62,215 nt of DNA from CAYWNA01 sp964459305 (GCA_964459305.1 CAYWNA010000049.1:1-62215), one strand, 5' to 3'. Counted from the stretch's first letter, positions 1-8,614 are shown. A program made the numbers and translations. Notes: generated from the sequence alone by a model not told the origin.

Positions 1-47
1 CCTTTTCATCGATGCGGTTTCACTGTGAAATAGGGTGCGAAATATGG

Positions 48-115
48 GTTTAACCGCAAGCCGGAGGCGTGCGCGTCCCCAGCCCACGCGCACGCCTCCG
101 GCTTGCAGTCAAACG
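48..115. repeat. CGTTTAACC-family foldback repeat, copy 1
   Basis: Arms at 56-76 and 86-106 form a perfect 21-bp inverted repeat with a 9-bp spacer, bracketed by gtttaacc on the left and gtcaaacg on the right. The same outer ends with different inner stems recur at 11873-12074, 38949-39030, 41634-41690 (partial) and 56538-56618, so this is a dispersed family. No gene is visible in 1-364. A second small perfect hairpin (ccgacgagg/cctcgtcgg, 154-162 and 178-186) lies downstream of it. Confidence 0.85.
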
Positions 116-273
116 AGCGAATGTGCCAATCCTCACCGTATCAGTACAGCCGCCCGACGAGGAGCTTTGAACAATGGCCTCGTCGGTCGCCATGTGAACG
201 GCATGGGCGGTTTCTTCCGGCCCTGCCGATCGTGTGATCTGGAGCCCCGAAGCCGCTTTCTGCGTGCATCGGC

Positions 274-301
274 TTGACACGGATTGCAGATTGTATACAA
301 T
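274..301 (+). promoter_or_regulatory. Promoter and GntR operator upstream of the regulator
   Basis: TTGACA at 274-279 and TACAAT at 296-301, separated by 16 bp, make a good sigma70-type promoter. The perfect palindrome TTGTATACAA (291-300) overlaps the -10 box; its GTATAC core is typical of operators of FCD-type GntR regulators. Repression by occlusion and autoregulation are inferred. I did not find a second perfect copy in the window. Confidence 0.6.
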
Positions 302-364
302 TTCCAGAACCGCAGCCCGGCCTGCAAGTTCCCCCCGCAACGAAAGGCCTTCCGAGTGGCAGAC

Positions 365-964
365 ATGCCTGTTTATCGCACCATCCGCGAGCAGATCGCG
401 GATCGTATCCGGGCGGATGTACTTTCCGGGCGGTTATCGGAAGGAACGAGTCTTCGCGAGCAAACACTGGCCAAGCAATACGGCGTCAGCCGGGCACCCA
501 TCCGCGACGCCCTGCTGCAGCTCACGCAGGAGGGATTGCTCGTTGCCAAACCCAACTGCGGCGTAAAAGTGGGGACGGTTTCCAGCGAGGACATTCAGCC
601 ACTGGTCGTCGAACTACGACGGCGAATCGAAATATTTGCTCTCCGCAAGGCCTTCAGCAAGCTCTCAGACGCCGATATCGACCACTTGGACGACACGGTC
701 GCGCAGTTGCGTGTGGCTTGCGAGAAGGAGGACATCGCGGAGATCGTACGGCACGACATGGCCTTGCATCATTATATCCTTGAGGTGACCGGCAATGCCG
801 ACCTGTTGGCCATGTGGCTACCCATCGTCAGCCGCATGATGCTCCACTACAGCCGCCATCGCGACATGATGGAAAGCCATCGCGAACACGCGGCCATCGT
901 CGACGCGATCCGAGAGGGAGACAAACGAGCGGCCATTCGAGCCCTCACAGCGAATATTCAGTAG
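365..964 (+). CDS. GntR-family (FadR/FCD subfamily) transcriptional regulator
   Basis: A 199-residue DNA-binding regulator. Residues 1-70 form a GntR winged helix (TIREQIADRIRADVLSGRLSEG, then SRAPIRDALLQLTQEGLL); the rest is a helical FCD effector domain with the D/H pattern (HDMALHHYILE ... HREHAAIVDAI) that usually binds a metal and an organic acid. The frame is open upstream to 284, but the ATG at 365 is chosen because the GntR domain starts there and the promoter/operator overlaps the earlier part. FCD regulators often respond to hexuronates, aldonates or keto-deoxy acids, which fits the downstream KduD and cycloisomerase genes. It probably controls the locus beginning with the sulfatase 53 bp downstream; the effector is unknown. 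Confidence 0.88.
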   Translation: MPVYRTIREQIADRIRADVLSGRLSEGTSLREQTLAKQYGVSRAPIRDALLQLTQEGLLVAKPNCGVKVGTVSSEDIQPLVVELRRRIEIFALRKAFSKLSDADIDHLDDTVAQLRVACEKEDIAEIVRHDMALHHYILEVTGNADLLAMWLPIVSRMMLHYSRHRDMMESHREHAAIVDAIREGDKRAAIRALTANIQ

Positions 965-967
965 TGG

Positions 968-988
968 AGACTGAAGACTGAAGACTGG
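968..988. repeat. GACTGAA short tandem iterons
   Basis: Imperfect tandem copies of gactgaa (gactgaagactgaagactgg) lie between the regulator and the first sulfatase. They are the reverse complement of the cttcagtcttcagtcttc iterons at 8981-9005, so the same short array occurs twice in opposite orientation. Confidence 0.6.
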
Positions 989-1017
989 AGGCTAGAGCGT
1001 GTAAAGGTGGAACTTTC

Positions 1018-2883
1018 ATGAAGCGACTCCTGATGCTGACAATCGTCCTACTGCCTCAAGCCGCGGCATTGGCTGGCCAGCCAAATGTCGTGTTGATCAT
1101 GACCGACGATCAGGGCTATGGCGACATGTCGTGTCATGGTAATCCTCATCTGAAGACGCCCAACATCGATCAACTTTATCGGGAAAGCGTGCGGCTGACG
1201 GATTTCCACGTCGACCCGACGTGTTCGCCCACGCGGGCTGCTTTGATGACCGGTCGTTACTCGTCGCGCGTGGGTGTTTGGTTGACTTACGGTGGACGCC
1301 ATCACCTGCGCATTGGCGAGGTCACCATGGCCGACGTATTCGCTGGCGCAGGCTACCGCACGGCGATCTTCGGCAAGTGGCACTTGGGGGATAATTACCC
1401 ATTTCGGCCTCAAGATCGGGGATTTCATGAATCCTTGATCCACGGTGGCGGTGTCGCCGGCGAAGCGCCGGACTACTGGGGAAATGATTACTTTAACGAT
1501 ACCTACTTCCGTAACGGTGTTCCGGAAACGACGATCGGCTACTGCACGGACGTATGGTTCGACGAGGCGATACGTTTCATCGACCGGGCCAAGGATCGGC
1601 CCTTCTTCGTCTACCTGCCCACCAACGCCCCGCACGGTCCACGCAATGTTCCGAGGGAATACGTCGAGCCATTTCTGAAACTGAACAAAGGGGTCGGGAG
1701 TCGTTTTCCCACAGGGCCCGGAGGGTGCTCCGCACAAACGACTCCCGACCCCTTTTTTCAGATCAACGAGAACGTCGCTCGCTTCTATGGCATGATTGTC
1801 AACATCGACCAGAACGTGGGGCGGCTTCGGCAGCGGCTGGCGGAGTTGGACCTGTCGGACAATACGATCGCGATCTTCCTGACGGACAACGGCGGCACGG
1901 GTGGCGTGCGGCTGTACAACGCGGGAATGAAGGGATCGAAGGCTAAGGCTTACGACGGTGGCCATCGCGCGGCTTGTTTCATGCATTGGCCGGCAGGCGG
2001 GTTGACCGAGGGACGCGACATCGAACCGATGACGGCTCACATCGATTTACTACCGACACTCATTGAATTGTGTGCTCTTCGTTCACCCCGTCGCGTCGAA
2101 TTCGATGGAACGAGCCTCGCGCCCTTGCTCAACGGCAGCGCGGCATCCTGGCCCGAGCGCACGCTGTTCGTCCATCATCAGGGACGTTTCGGTCAGAAGA
2201 TCAGCGATGACCGGCCCATCAAATACAAAGACTATGCCGTGATGACCGATCGCTGGCGTCTGGTGGGGAAGGAACTGTATGACATCAAGGCGGATCCCGG
2301 GCAACAAGATGACGTGGCATCGACGCACCCCGACGTCGTGGGCGCACTGTCGTGGGCATACGAAGGCTGGTGGTTCGATATCTCCGAGAAGTTCGACGTA
2401 TATTGTCCCACGATCATCGGTTCCGAAAAACAGCCCCGCACGGCGCTGACCTGCCAGGACTGGCATGGCGAGGTGATTCCTTACAACCAGCAGCACGTAC
2501 GCGCTGGCGTTCAGGCGAATGGATTCTGGGACCTGGAGGTCGCGCGGGGCGGAGTCTACCGGATCAGCCTTCGACGCTGGCCGGAGGAGCTTGAAGCGGA
2601 GATCGGCGCGATCGTTGAACAGGGCGACCTTGACCCAGCGAAGATCGATGTGAACTCTCGGCTGTATCAAATGCCCAGCCAGGCGATTCGAGCGACGCAG
2701 GCCAGACTGAAGGTCGGCGCATTCGACGAGACTCGACCGGTCAAGCCAGCCGACAAGGCGATCACGTTCCAGGTCGAACTCGAGGCCGGCCGAGTGAATC
2801 TGCAAACATGGTTGACCGACGACAAAGGCACGTCGTGGGGCGCCTATTACGTCTACATCGAACGCCAATCGTTCACTAGGTAG
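1018..2883 (+). CDS. S1-family sulfatase (arylsulfatase type), secreted
   Basis: A 621-residue secreted sulfatase. A signal peptide (MKRLLMLTIVLLPQAAALAG) is followed by the metal-binding start NVVLIMTDDQGYGD and the formylglycine motif CSPTR (about residue 69), then GKWHLG and a FLTDNGG metal/substrate site. The last ~170 residues form a beta-rich region after the catalytic core. It hydrolyses sulfate esters, presumably on an algal polysaccharide, after Cys-to-formylglycine maturation. Two oddities: a 20-bp perfect inverted repeat is inserted in frame (about residues 224-246, KLNKGVG ... PDPFFQ), and the TAG stop lies inside another palindromic repeat. An SD-like aaggtgg precedes the ATG. 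The sugar specificity cannot be read from the sequence. Confidence 0.92.
   Translation: MKRLLMLTIVLLPQAAALAGQPNVVLIMTDDQGYGDMSCHGNPHLKTPNIDQLYRESVRLTDFHVDPTCSPTRAALMTGRYSSRVGVWLTYGGRHHLRIGEVTMADVFAGAGYRTAIFGKWHLGDNYPFRPQDRGFHESLIHGGGVAGEAPDYWGNDYFNDTYFRNGVPETTIGYCTDVWFDEAIRFIDRAKDRPFFVYLPTNAPHGPRNVPREYVEPFLKLNKGVGSRFPTGPGGCSAQTTPDPFFQINENVARFYGMIVNIDQNVGRLRQRLAELDLSDNTIAIFLTDNGGTGGVRLYNAGMKGSKAKAYDGGHRAACFMHWPAGGLTEGRDIEPMTAHIDLLPTLIELCALRSPRRVEFDGTSLAPLLNGSAASWPERTLFVHHQGRFGQKISDDRPIKYKDYAVMTDRWRLVGKELYDIKADPGQQDDVASTHPDVVGALSWAYEGWWFDISEKFDVYCPTIIGSEKQPRTALTCQDWHGEVIPYNQQHVRAGVQANGFWDLEVARGGVYRISLRRWPEELEAEIGAIVEQGDLDPAKIDVNSRLYQMPSQAIRATQARLKVGAFDETRPVKPADKAITFQVELEAGRVNLQTWLTDDKGTSWGAYYVYIERQSFTR
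1687..1755. repeat. Palindromic (REP-like) element inserted in frame in the sulfatase
   Basis: Arms 1687-1706 and 1736-1755 are a perfect 20-bp inverted repeat (one arm reads aaaggggtcgggagtcgttt), with a 29-bp loop that contains a nested hairpin cggag/ctccg. It is translated through without a stop and adds about 23 residues to the sulfatase. Confidence 0.9.
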
Positions 2884-2929
2884 GATGGGTCTCCCGACCC
2901 GTCCAGACGGCTCAGGAGAGCCGTCCTAC
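2880..2929. repeat. GTAGGA-type palindrome overlapping the sulfatase stop
   Basis: Arms 2880-2903 and 2906-2929 match at 20 of 24 positions (consensus gtaggaygg.tctcc.ga.ccgtc). The TAG stop of the sulfatase (2881-2883) is part of the left arm. It may act as a transcript-end hairpin. Confidence 0.8.
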
Positions 2930-2987
2930 AATATAAGCGAAGCAACTCAAAGTCATTAGCGAGTAATGTAACAGCGGAGGATCCATC

Positions 2988-4040
2988 ATGGGAGCAACAG
3001 AATTTGTCGGTATTGCCTGGGCACTGGTGGCCGCGGTGTTTCTTGGGGTCTTTGCCCTACCCACCAAATACACCAAGGAGTCGGAGTGGGAGAACACTTG
3101 GGGCGCGTTCTTCTTCATCGGTATGTTCGTCGTACCGATCCTCGTCGCCCTTGCCGCGGTAAAGGGCCTTGGTGGTACTTACGCCGAGGTTTCCCCCGGC
3201 GTGATCGCTGCCGTCATCGCGTTGGGCTTCATGTGGGGATGCGGCAATATTTGCTGGGGAAAGGGTATCGCGACCATTGGCATGGCGCTCGGTTTCTCCA
3301 TCATGATCGGCACGGTGACTTTATCGGGTTCCTTGCTTCCCCTATTCATGAGCCATGCCGACAAGGCATTCACTGTGCCGGGCCTTACGATTATCGGCGG
3401 GTTGCTGGTGTGCATCCTCGGCATCGCCGCTAACGGTCGGGCCGGCCTGCTCCGCGAAAAGGCTCAGATGGAAGGCGACCAGACGCAGGACAGGCCCATG
3501 CTCAAGGGGATCATCATCTGCCTGGCGGGCGGCCTGCTGGCTTCGGGATGCAACTTGGCATTCCATGTCGGCACCGAGGTGGGCGGAATCACCAAGATCT
3601 CCGCGGAGCAGTTCAATAATCCGCCATACCTAGCGGGCCTTTCCGTTTGGATGCTGGTCTTCATTGGGGCTGGCATTTCAACCTGCGGTTACTGCGGCTT
3701 CCTATTGCGCAAGAACAAGACTTGGGGCAAGTTTGCCAACCACACGGCGCGTAACCTTGTGCTGGCCACGCTGATGGCGGTGAGCCATTTTCTATGCCTG
3801 TTCTGCTACGGCCTAAGTGCATGGAAGCTGGGAGACTTGGGGACATCCGTAGGTTTTGCGATCTTCGAGGCGCTCTCGATCGTCGTGGCCACCGGCCTTG
3901 GTGTGATGACGGGCGAATGGAAGGGGGCAGGCAAATCGAGCATGAACTGGATGGTCACCGGATTGGCCATATTGATTGTTGGCATCGTCATCATCGCATT
4001 CGGCAATGCACTGATGGCGGGGCCCGAAGCGATTCGCTGA
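2988..4040 (+). CDS. RhaT-type sugar/H+ symporter (drug/metabolite transporter superfamily)
   Basis: A 350-residue polytopic membrane protein with about ten hydrophobic segments, resembling the L-rhamnose/H+ symporter RhaT: an N-terminal helix ending in LPTKYTKESEWENTWG (compare the KKVKKWSWETMW region of E. coli RhaT), then GFMWGCGNICWGKGIATIGMALG. It should import a deoxy- or L-sugar with protons. GGAGG at the proper distance sets the start. It is followed 39 bp later by a second RhaT-like gene, so the two are probably co-transcribed. Substrate is inferred from context (L-rhamnose, L-fucose, L-galactose or anhydro-L-galactose); the family assignment is firmer than the substrate. Confidence 0.82.
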   Translation: MGATEFVGIAWALVAAVFLGVFALPTKYTKESEWENTWGAFFFIGMFVVPILVALAAVKGLGGTYAEVSPGVIAAVIALGFMWGCGNICWGKGIATIGMALGFSIMIGTVTLSGSLLPLFMSHADKAFTVPGLTIIGGLLVCILGIAANGRAGLLREKAQMEGDQTQDRPMLKGIIICLAGGLLASGCNLAFHVGTEVGGITKISAEQFNNPPYLAGLSVWMLVFIGAGISTCGYCGFLLRKNKTWGKFANHTARNLVLATLMAVSHFLCLFCYGLSAWKLGDLGTSVGFAIFEALSIVVATGLGVMTGEWKGAGKSSMNWMVTGLAILIVGIVIIAFGNALMAGPEAIR

Positions 4041-4079
4041 TGGCTGGGCCAAGAGCCTAAACAAAAGGAGAAATGACCA

Positions 4080-5270
4080 ATGGTGATCGGCGTTCTTTTT
4101 GCCCTTATTGGAGGGCTGATGCTTGGGCTGTATGCCTTGCCAGGCAAGTTCACGAAGGACTTCAAAGAGGAAAACACTTGGGGCCTCTTCTTCATGCTGA
4201 CAATGTTCGTCGTCCCGGCCATCGCAACCTTCGTGATGATGGACGGAATCGGTGACATCTATGGCAGCGAGGAGATCCGGAATGCCATGCCCGTGATGGT
4301 TGTTACCAGTGTGCTGTGGGGCATCGGTGTAATGATGTGGGGCAAGGCGATTCACCATATCGGTATGTCACTTGGCTTTTCACTTTTCATTGGGACCGTC
4401 ATTCTTGTCGGCTCCATTCTGCCCATTGTCATTGGCGTTTCAAAGAACGGCCTCTCGGAGGGACTGCCTCCGACAACGACGCTTGTGTTGATACTCGTGG
4501 GTATCGGTGTCGTTCTGCTCGGTATCGTCTTCAATGGCAAGGCAGGGCTCATTCGGGAAAAGGACGAGGCATCGCGGAAGCCGGATGGCGAGGATAAGGA
4601 GAAGGACGAAGGTCCCAAGAAGTCGATGGCTGCCGGCATAACGATTGCCGTCATCGGCGGTTTGCTCGCGACCGGCTTCAACGTCGCGAACACGGTTGGG
4701 AATGCTCCCAACAAACTTGGGATCCTCAATGACGCTGGGGATCCCAAGGGAATCATGGAGATCGCCGTAACAGACGCTGGAAACGCGGGATGGATGGTCG
4801 CGATCGGCCTGATGCTACCCATCTTCTTCAGTGGCGGTGTGATTATGGCGGGCTACTTTGGCTGGCAGTTGACCGCAAAAAAGGCATGGGGGTCGTTCAA
4901 GACACCTAGTTTCGGACGCAATTTCGTCCTGATCTTCATCATGGCGTTTTTCCACTACGCCGCTTCCGCTGCCTACGCTTACGGCCAGAGTCGCTTCGAA
5001 CTGGGACCTGTGGTTGTCTACGCAATCTTCAACACGACCTGCGTGGTTGTTGCTGTCATCAGCGGGATTGTTACCAAAGAGTGGGTAAACGCATCGAGCC
5101 AGGCAAGAAGGACTTTGTATGCGGGGTTGGCTTGCATGGTGCTGGGCGTGGGTATCCTCACCGTCTCGCAGTACCTAACGACGCTCAGTGACGACAAGGC
5201 TCCAGTTGCCGAACCTGCCGCCTCGGTCATGCAGACTTCTGCTCAAACGTTAGAGCTCACACGACAGTAG
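4080..5270 (+). CDS. Second RhaT-type sugar/H+ symporter
   Basis: A 396-residue relative of the preceding gene with the same landmarks (LPGKFTKDFKEENTWGLFF, SVLWGIGVMMWGKAIHHIGMSLGFSL). It has a longer charged cytosolic loop around residues 160-180 (REKDEASRKPDGEDKEKDEG), so it is a diverged paralog rather than a recent copy. An AAAGGAG Shine-Dalgarno precedes the ATG at 4080. The tandem pair may import two products of the same polysaccharide, or form a hetero-pair; the sequence does not decide. Confidence 0.8.
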   Translation: MVIGVLFALIGGLMLGLYALPGKFTKDFKEENTWGLFFMLTMFVVPAIATFVMMDGIGDIYGSEEIRNAMPVMVVTSVLWGIGVMMWGKAIHHIGMSLGFSLFIGTVILVGSILPIVIGVSKNGLSEGLPPTTTLVLILVGIGVVLLGIVFNGKAGLIREKDEASRKPDGEDKEKDEGPKKSMAAGITIAVIGGLLATGFNVANTVGNAPNKLGILNDAGDPKGIMEIAVTDAGNAGWMVAIGLMLPIFFSGGVIMAGYFGWQLTAKKAWGSFKTPSFGRNFVLIFIMAFFHYAASAAYAYGQSRFELGPVVVYAIFNTTCVVVAVISGIVTKEWVNASSQARRTLYAGLACMVLGVGILTVSQYLTTLSDDKAPVAEPAASVMQTSAQTLELTRQ

Positions 5271-5288
5271 ACTACCGCAGCGTTGATC

Positions 5289-5343
5289 GTGGGATAGGCT
5301 TCCAGCCTGTCTCTTCTGCCGACAGGCTGGAAGCCTATCCCAC
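5289..5343. repeat. GTGGGATAGGC palindrome (possible terminator)
   Basis: Arms 5289-5311 and 5321-5343 are a perfect 23-bp inverted repeat with a 9-bp loop (tcttctgcc). A degenerate relative lies at 17355-17423. It lies 18 bp after the second transporter and would form a strong transcript hairpin, but no U-tract follows. Confidence 0.9.
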
Positions 5344-5396
5344 TGAATTCACAACCTCACACAAATGCGTGTGCGAACCACAAGGGCACCAGAAGA

Positions 5397-6563
5397 ATGA
5401 AACGCATCCTCATCCATTTCCACGGCTACCTTCTCGTTGGCATGCTGAACGTTGCCTTCGCGGATCCGCCGCAGGAGATTGGCGATGACGTCTATGGCCG
5501 ACTGGCCATTTCCAATAAGGACAAGCTGAGTGCCGCATCCAAACGCGCAATCGAGCGAAACTACGACCAGGGGCCCGAGTGGTTCTGCGCTTTTCGGGTG
5601 AAGAACCTCAAGAGCGACTTCAAGTACGAGGCGGGAGTCATTCGTCGGGATCCCAGCGCGGTGATCACGGTGGATGGAACGTATCACGTTTACTACACCA
5701 AGGGATCGGGGAAGACCTACGGCTTCGGGTCGGGAGATCCTTCCAAGAAAGTCTTTCCTTGGGATTTGACCGAAGTGTGGTATGCTACCTCGAAAGACGG
5801 ATGGGCATGGAAAGAGCAAGGGCTGGCCGTCGGACGAGGCCCAGCGGGCGCTTACGACGACCGGGCCGTGTTCACGCCTGAGGTGCTGGCGCACGAGGGC
5901 AAGTATTACCTCGTCTATCAAACCGTCAAAGCGCCCTACGTGAACCGGGTGAAGAACCAGGTGGGCATGGCCATTGCAGACTCTCCGAAAGGGCCGTTCA
6001 AAAGGCTTGACCACCCAATTCTCTCGCCGGCCGATAACGGCGAGTGGTTGGGCGACGAGGACAACCGCTTCAAAGTGAAGAAGCAAGGCGACTTCGACAG
6101 CCACAAGGTGCACGATCCCACGCTGCTATTCTACCGTGGGAAGTTCTATCTGTACTACAAGGGTGAACGCATGGGCGAACGCACCACCTTCGGCGGCCGG
6201 GAAATCAAGTGGGGCGTCGCCATCGCCGACAAGGTGGAAGGCCCTTATGTGAAGTCGGAATACAACCCCATCACAAACAGCGGACATGAGCTCTGTGTGT
6301 GGCCCTACCGGGGAGGCATTGCGGCCATGATCATCACTGATGGGCCGGAGCGAAACACGATTCAATGGGCTCCGGACGGCATCAATTTCGAAATCATGTC
6401 GCACATCAAGTCGGGACCGCAGGCGGCCGGATTGATTCGCTCGCTCGACACCGACAAAGGCCCACTGGAGGGCCTCAAGTGGGGTTTGTGCCATCAATAC
6501 GATCCCTCTTGGCAATGGCAATACATCCGACGCTTCCAACTGTATCTGCCCTTCAGTCCCTGA
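5397..6563 (+). CDS. GH117-type glycoside hydrolase (five-bladed beta-propeller), secreted
   Basis: A 388-residue secreted enzyme with signal peptide MKRILIHFHGYLLVGMLNVAFA. The N-terminal SAASKR fits the SxAxxR motif of GH117 enzymes, which swap this arm in a dimer. The propeller carries the acidic sites RRDPS (Asp about 85), VHDPTLLFY and NSGHELCVWP in the order expected for the GH117 catalytic Asp/Asp/His-Glu set. GH117 enzymes release 3,6-anhydro-L-galactose from neoagaro-oligosaccharides. It is the most divergent of five GH117-type proteins in the window, so its substrate may differ. GH43/GH32-like propeller activity is the alternative. Confidence 0.8.
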   Translation: MKRILIHFHGYLLVGMLNVAFADPPQEIGDDVYGRLAISNKDKLSAASKRAIERNYDQGPEWFCAFRVKNLKSDFKYEAGVIRRDPSAVITVDGTYHVYYTKGSGKTYGFGSGDPSKKVFPWDLTEVWYATSKDGWAWKEQGLAVGRGPAGAYDDRAVFTPEVLAHEGKYYLVYQTVKAPYVNRVKNQVGMAIADSPKGPFKRLDHPILSPADNGEWLGDEDNRFKVKKQGDFDSHKVHDPTLLFYRGKFYLYYKGERMGERTTFGGREIKWGVAIADKVEGPYVKSEYNPITNSGHELCVWPYRGGIAAMIITDGPERNTIQWAPDGINFEIMSHIKSGPQAAGLIRSLDTDKGPLEGLKWGLCHQYDPSWQWQYIRRFQLYLPFSP

Positions 6564-6612
6564 ACCTAATCAAACGCGGCCGACAGTCTACGCCCAACAA
6601 GGAGACAAGCCC

Positions 6613-7629
6613 ATGAAGGCAGCCGTTTACCAAGGCAATCGAACGTTTGCGTCCGGCACGAGCGAGCCGGTCGCGCCGGGCCCCGGCGAAGTGCGGTTGA
6701 GCGTCGCTTACTGCGGCGTTTGCGGCACAGACGTCCATATCTACCACGGCGCGATGGATGGGCGAGTCGGGCCGCCACAGATCATCGGCCACGAAGCGTC
6801 GGCCGAAGTCGCTGAAATCGGCGCGGGTGTCGAAGGCCTTGCGGTGGGCGATCGCGTCGCCGTGCGGCCGCTACAGTTTGGCACGCCGACAAACTTCGAC
6901 AAAGGCTGTTCGCACGTCGGCAAGAATCTGAAGTTCATCGGCATCGACACGCCCGGTGCCATGCAGAGTTCGTGGACTGTCCCGGCCTACACGTTGCATA
7001 AGTTGCCCGAGTCCGTTTCACTCGAACATGGTGCCATGATCGAACCGGTAGCGGTCGCCTGCCACGACGTGCGCCTTGGAGAAGTGCGGGAGGACGAGAA
7101 CTGCGTCGTCATCGGCGGCGGTCCGATTGGACTGCTGATCGGTTTGGTGGCCCGCGATAAGGGCGCGAAGGTAGTCATCTCCGAGGTAAATGCGGCGAGA
7201 TTGAAGCTGGCGGAAGAGCTGGGCTTGGCGACGGTTAACCCGGCCGAGCAGGATTTGGCCAACGAAGTTGCCGCACGAACTGGTGACGCCATGGCGGACG
7301 TGGTGTTTGAGGTGTCTGGATCTGCCGCAGGTGTGGAGGCCATGACCGAACTGCCGAACGTTCGCGGTCGGATCGTGATGGTGGCCATTCACCCGCAGCC
7401 CAAGCCGGTGAATCTGTTCAAGTTCTTCTGGTCTGAGATCCGTATGATCGGTGCACGGTTGTACGAGCCGCAAGATTTCGAGGAAGCGATCCAACTGGTC
7501 GCCGACGGGCGCCTACTGATCGATTCACTGATTACCCAAGTGAGTCCGATCGAAGACACGCAGAGCGTGTTTGAGACAATCGACGCCAAACCGGCGGGAA
7601 TGAAATACGTGATTCGGTGCGGAGAATAG
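6613..7629 (+). CDS. Zinc-dependent medium-chain alcohol/polyol dehydrogenase
   Basis: A 338-residue cytosolic MDR dehydrogenase. The catalytic zinc site is visible as Cys37 (GVCGTD) with His60-Glu61 (GHE), and a Rossmann GGGPIG near residue 169 binds NAD(P). The four-cysteine structural zinc lobe normal for this family is missing; the segment reads LQFGTPTNFDKGCSHVGKN. Relatives include threonine, sorbitol and L-galactonate 5-dehydrogenases. Beside the KduD-like gene and the cycloisomerase it plausibly oxidises a sugar acid or keto-deoxy acid of the L-galactose/anhydro-L-galactose route (inference). AAGGAG sits 8 bp before the ATG. Confidence 0.82.
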   Translation: MKAAVYQGNRTFASGTSEPVAPGPGEVRLSVAYCGVCGTDVHIYHGAMDGRVGPPQIIGHEASAEVAEIGAGVEGLAVGDRVAVRPLQFGTPTNFDKGCSHVGKNLKFIGIDTPGAMQSSWTVPAYTLHKLPESVSLEHGAMIEPVAVACHDVRLGEVREDENCVVIGGGPIGLLIGLVARDKGAKVVISEVNAARLKLAEELGLATVNPAEQDLANEVAARTGDAMADVVFEVSGSAAGVEAMTELPNVRGRIVMVAIHPQPKPVNLFKFFWSEIRMIGARLYEPQDFEEAIQLVADGRLLIDSLITQVSPIEDTQSVFETIDAKPAGMKYVIRCGE

Positions 7630-7657
7630 GTCGAGGTTGTCAATGTGGCATCATGCG

Positions 7658-7727
7658 ACAATAATTTTGCCCTCAAATGATTTTGCCTCACCTTTCCCAG
7701 GCAAAATGACTATGGGGCAAAATCATT
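7658..7727. repeat. GATTTTGCC-type palindrome
   Basis: Arms 7676-7687 and 7716-7727 are a perfect 12-bp inverted repeat (aatgattttgcc), with extra degenerate copies of attttgcc and ggcaaaat inside and outside. A related element with gacaaaatcat arms lies at 50835-50907. The rest of the gap up to 7819 shows no gene. Confidence 0.75.
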
Positions 7728-7819
7728 CTTCCTCAGCGTTGTTTGGTCGTTCTCATTCAGATGCGTGTCGCAGTCTACACACATCCAGTATCCAACCTTT
7801 TTGCAGGGAGCTCTGATTC

Positions 7820-8590
7820 ATGACTATACTCGACCAATTCAACCTGTCGGGAAAAACTGCATTAGTTACCGGCTGCAAACGCGGCATCGGCAAAGCGATG
7901 GCCGTCGGCTTGGCAGAAGCCGGCGCGGACATCATCGGCGTCTCCGCTTCGCTGGAGCTATCCGGAAGCGAAATCGAGAAAGAAGTCACAGCCCTGGGGC
8001 GTTCGTTTCGTGCGTACCAATGCGACTTCGGCGACCGAGAGAAACTGTACGAGTTCATCGGCCAAGTCAGAGCGGACGTCCCGCAGATCGACATTCTGGT
8101 CAATAACGCAGGCACGATCCTGCGCAAACCAGCGGCCGAACACCCGGACGAATATTGGGACAAAATCATCGAAGTGAACTTGAACGCCCAGTTTGTGCTG
8201 AGTCGCGAGTTCGGCAAGGACATGGTGACTCGCGGCAGCGGCAAGATCATCTTCACGGCGTCGCTATTGACCTTTCAAGGTGGTATCACCGTGCCCGGCT
8301 ACGCAGCCAGCAAGGGCGGCATCGGCCAATTGACCATGGCGTTGGCCAACGAGTGGGCGCCGCACGGTGTAAACGTCAACGCCATCGCGCCGGGTTACAT
8401 TGCGACCGATAACACGGCGGCGCTGCAAGCCGATCCGGTCCGTAATCCGGCAATCTTGTCGCGAATCCCCGCTGGCCGCTGGGGTGACCCCGAAGATTTC
8501 AAGGGAGCCATCGTCTTTCTTGCTTCTGACGCGTCCAAGTATGTGAACGGCACGATCCTTACCGTCGACGGCGGCTGGATGGGAAGATGA
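7820..8590 (+). CDS. kduD: KduD-like short-chain dehydrogenase (2-keto-3-deoxy-sugar-acid 5-dehydrogenase)
   Basis: A 256-residue SDR with the TGCKRGIG cofactor motif, NNAG, a Ser/Tyr-Lys catalytic set (YAASKGG) and the C-terminal stretch IPAGRWGDPEDFKGAIVFLA followed by SKYVNG and VDGGW, which is near-diagnostic for KduD. KduD interconverts 2-keto-3-deoxy-gluconate and 2,5-diketo-3-deoxy-gluconate; relatives do the same on L-galactonate-derived keto-deoxy acids. Two genes upstream of the cycloisomerase, it fits the step that epimerises keto-deoxy-L-galactonate toward keto-deoxy-D-gluconate. AGGGAG lies upstream of the ATG. Confidence 0.85.
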   Translation: MTILDQFNLSGKTALVTGCKRGIGKAMAVGLAEAGADIIGVSASLELSGSEIEKEVTALGRSFRAYQCDFGDREKLYEFIGQVRADVPQIDILVNNAGTILRKPAAEHPDEYWDKIIEVNLNAQFVLSREFGKDMVTRGSGKIIFTASLLTFQGGITVPGYAASKGGIGQLTMALANEWAPHGVNVNAIAPGYIATDNTAALQADPVRNPAILSRIPAGRWGDPEDFKGAIVFLASDASKYVNGTILTVDGGWMGR

Positions 8591-8614
8591 TGAGAGGCCG
8601 AAGGGGGAGATTGG

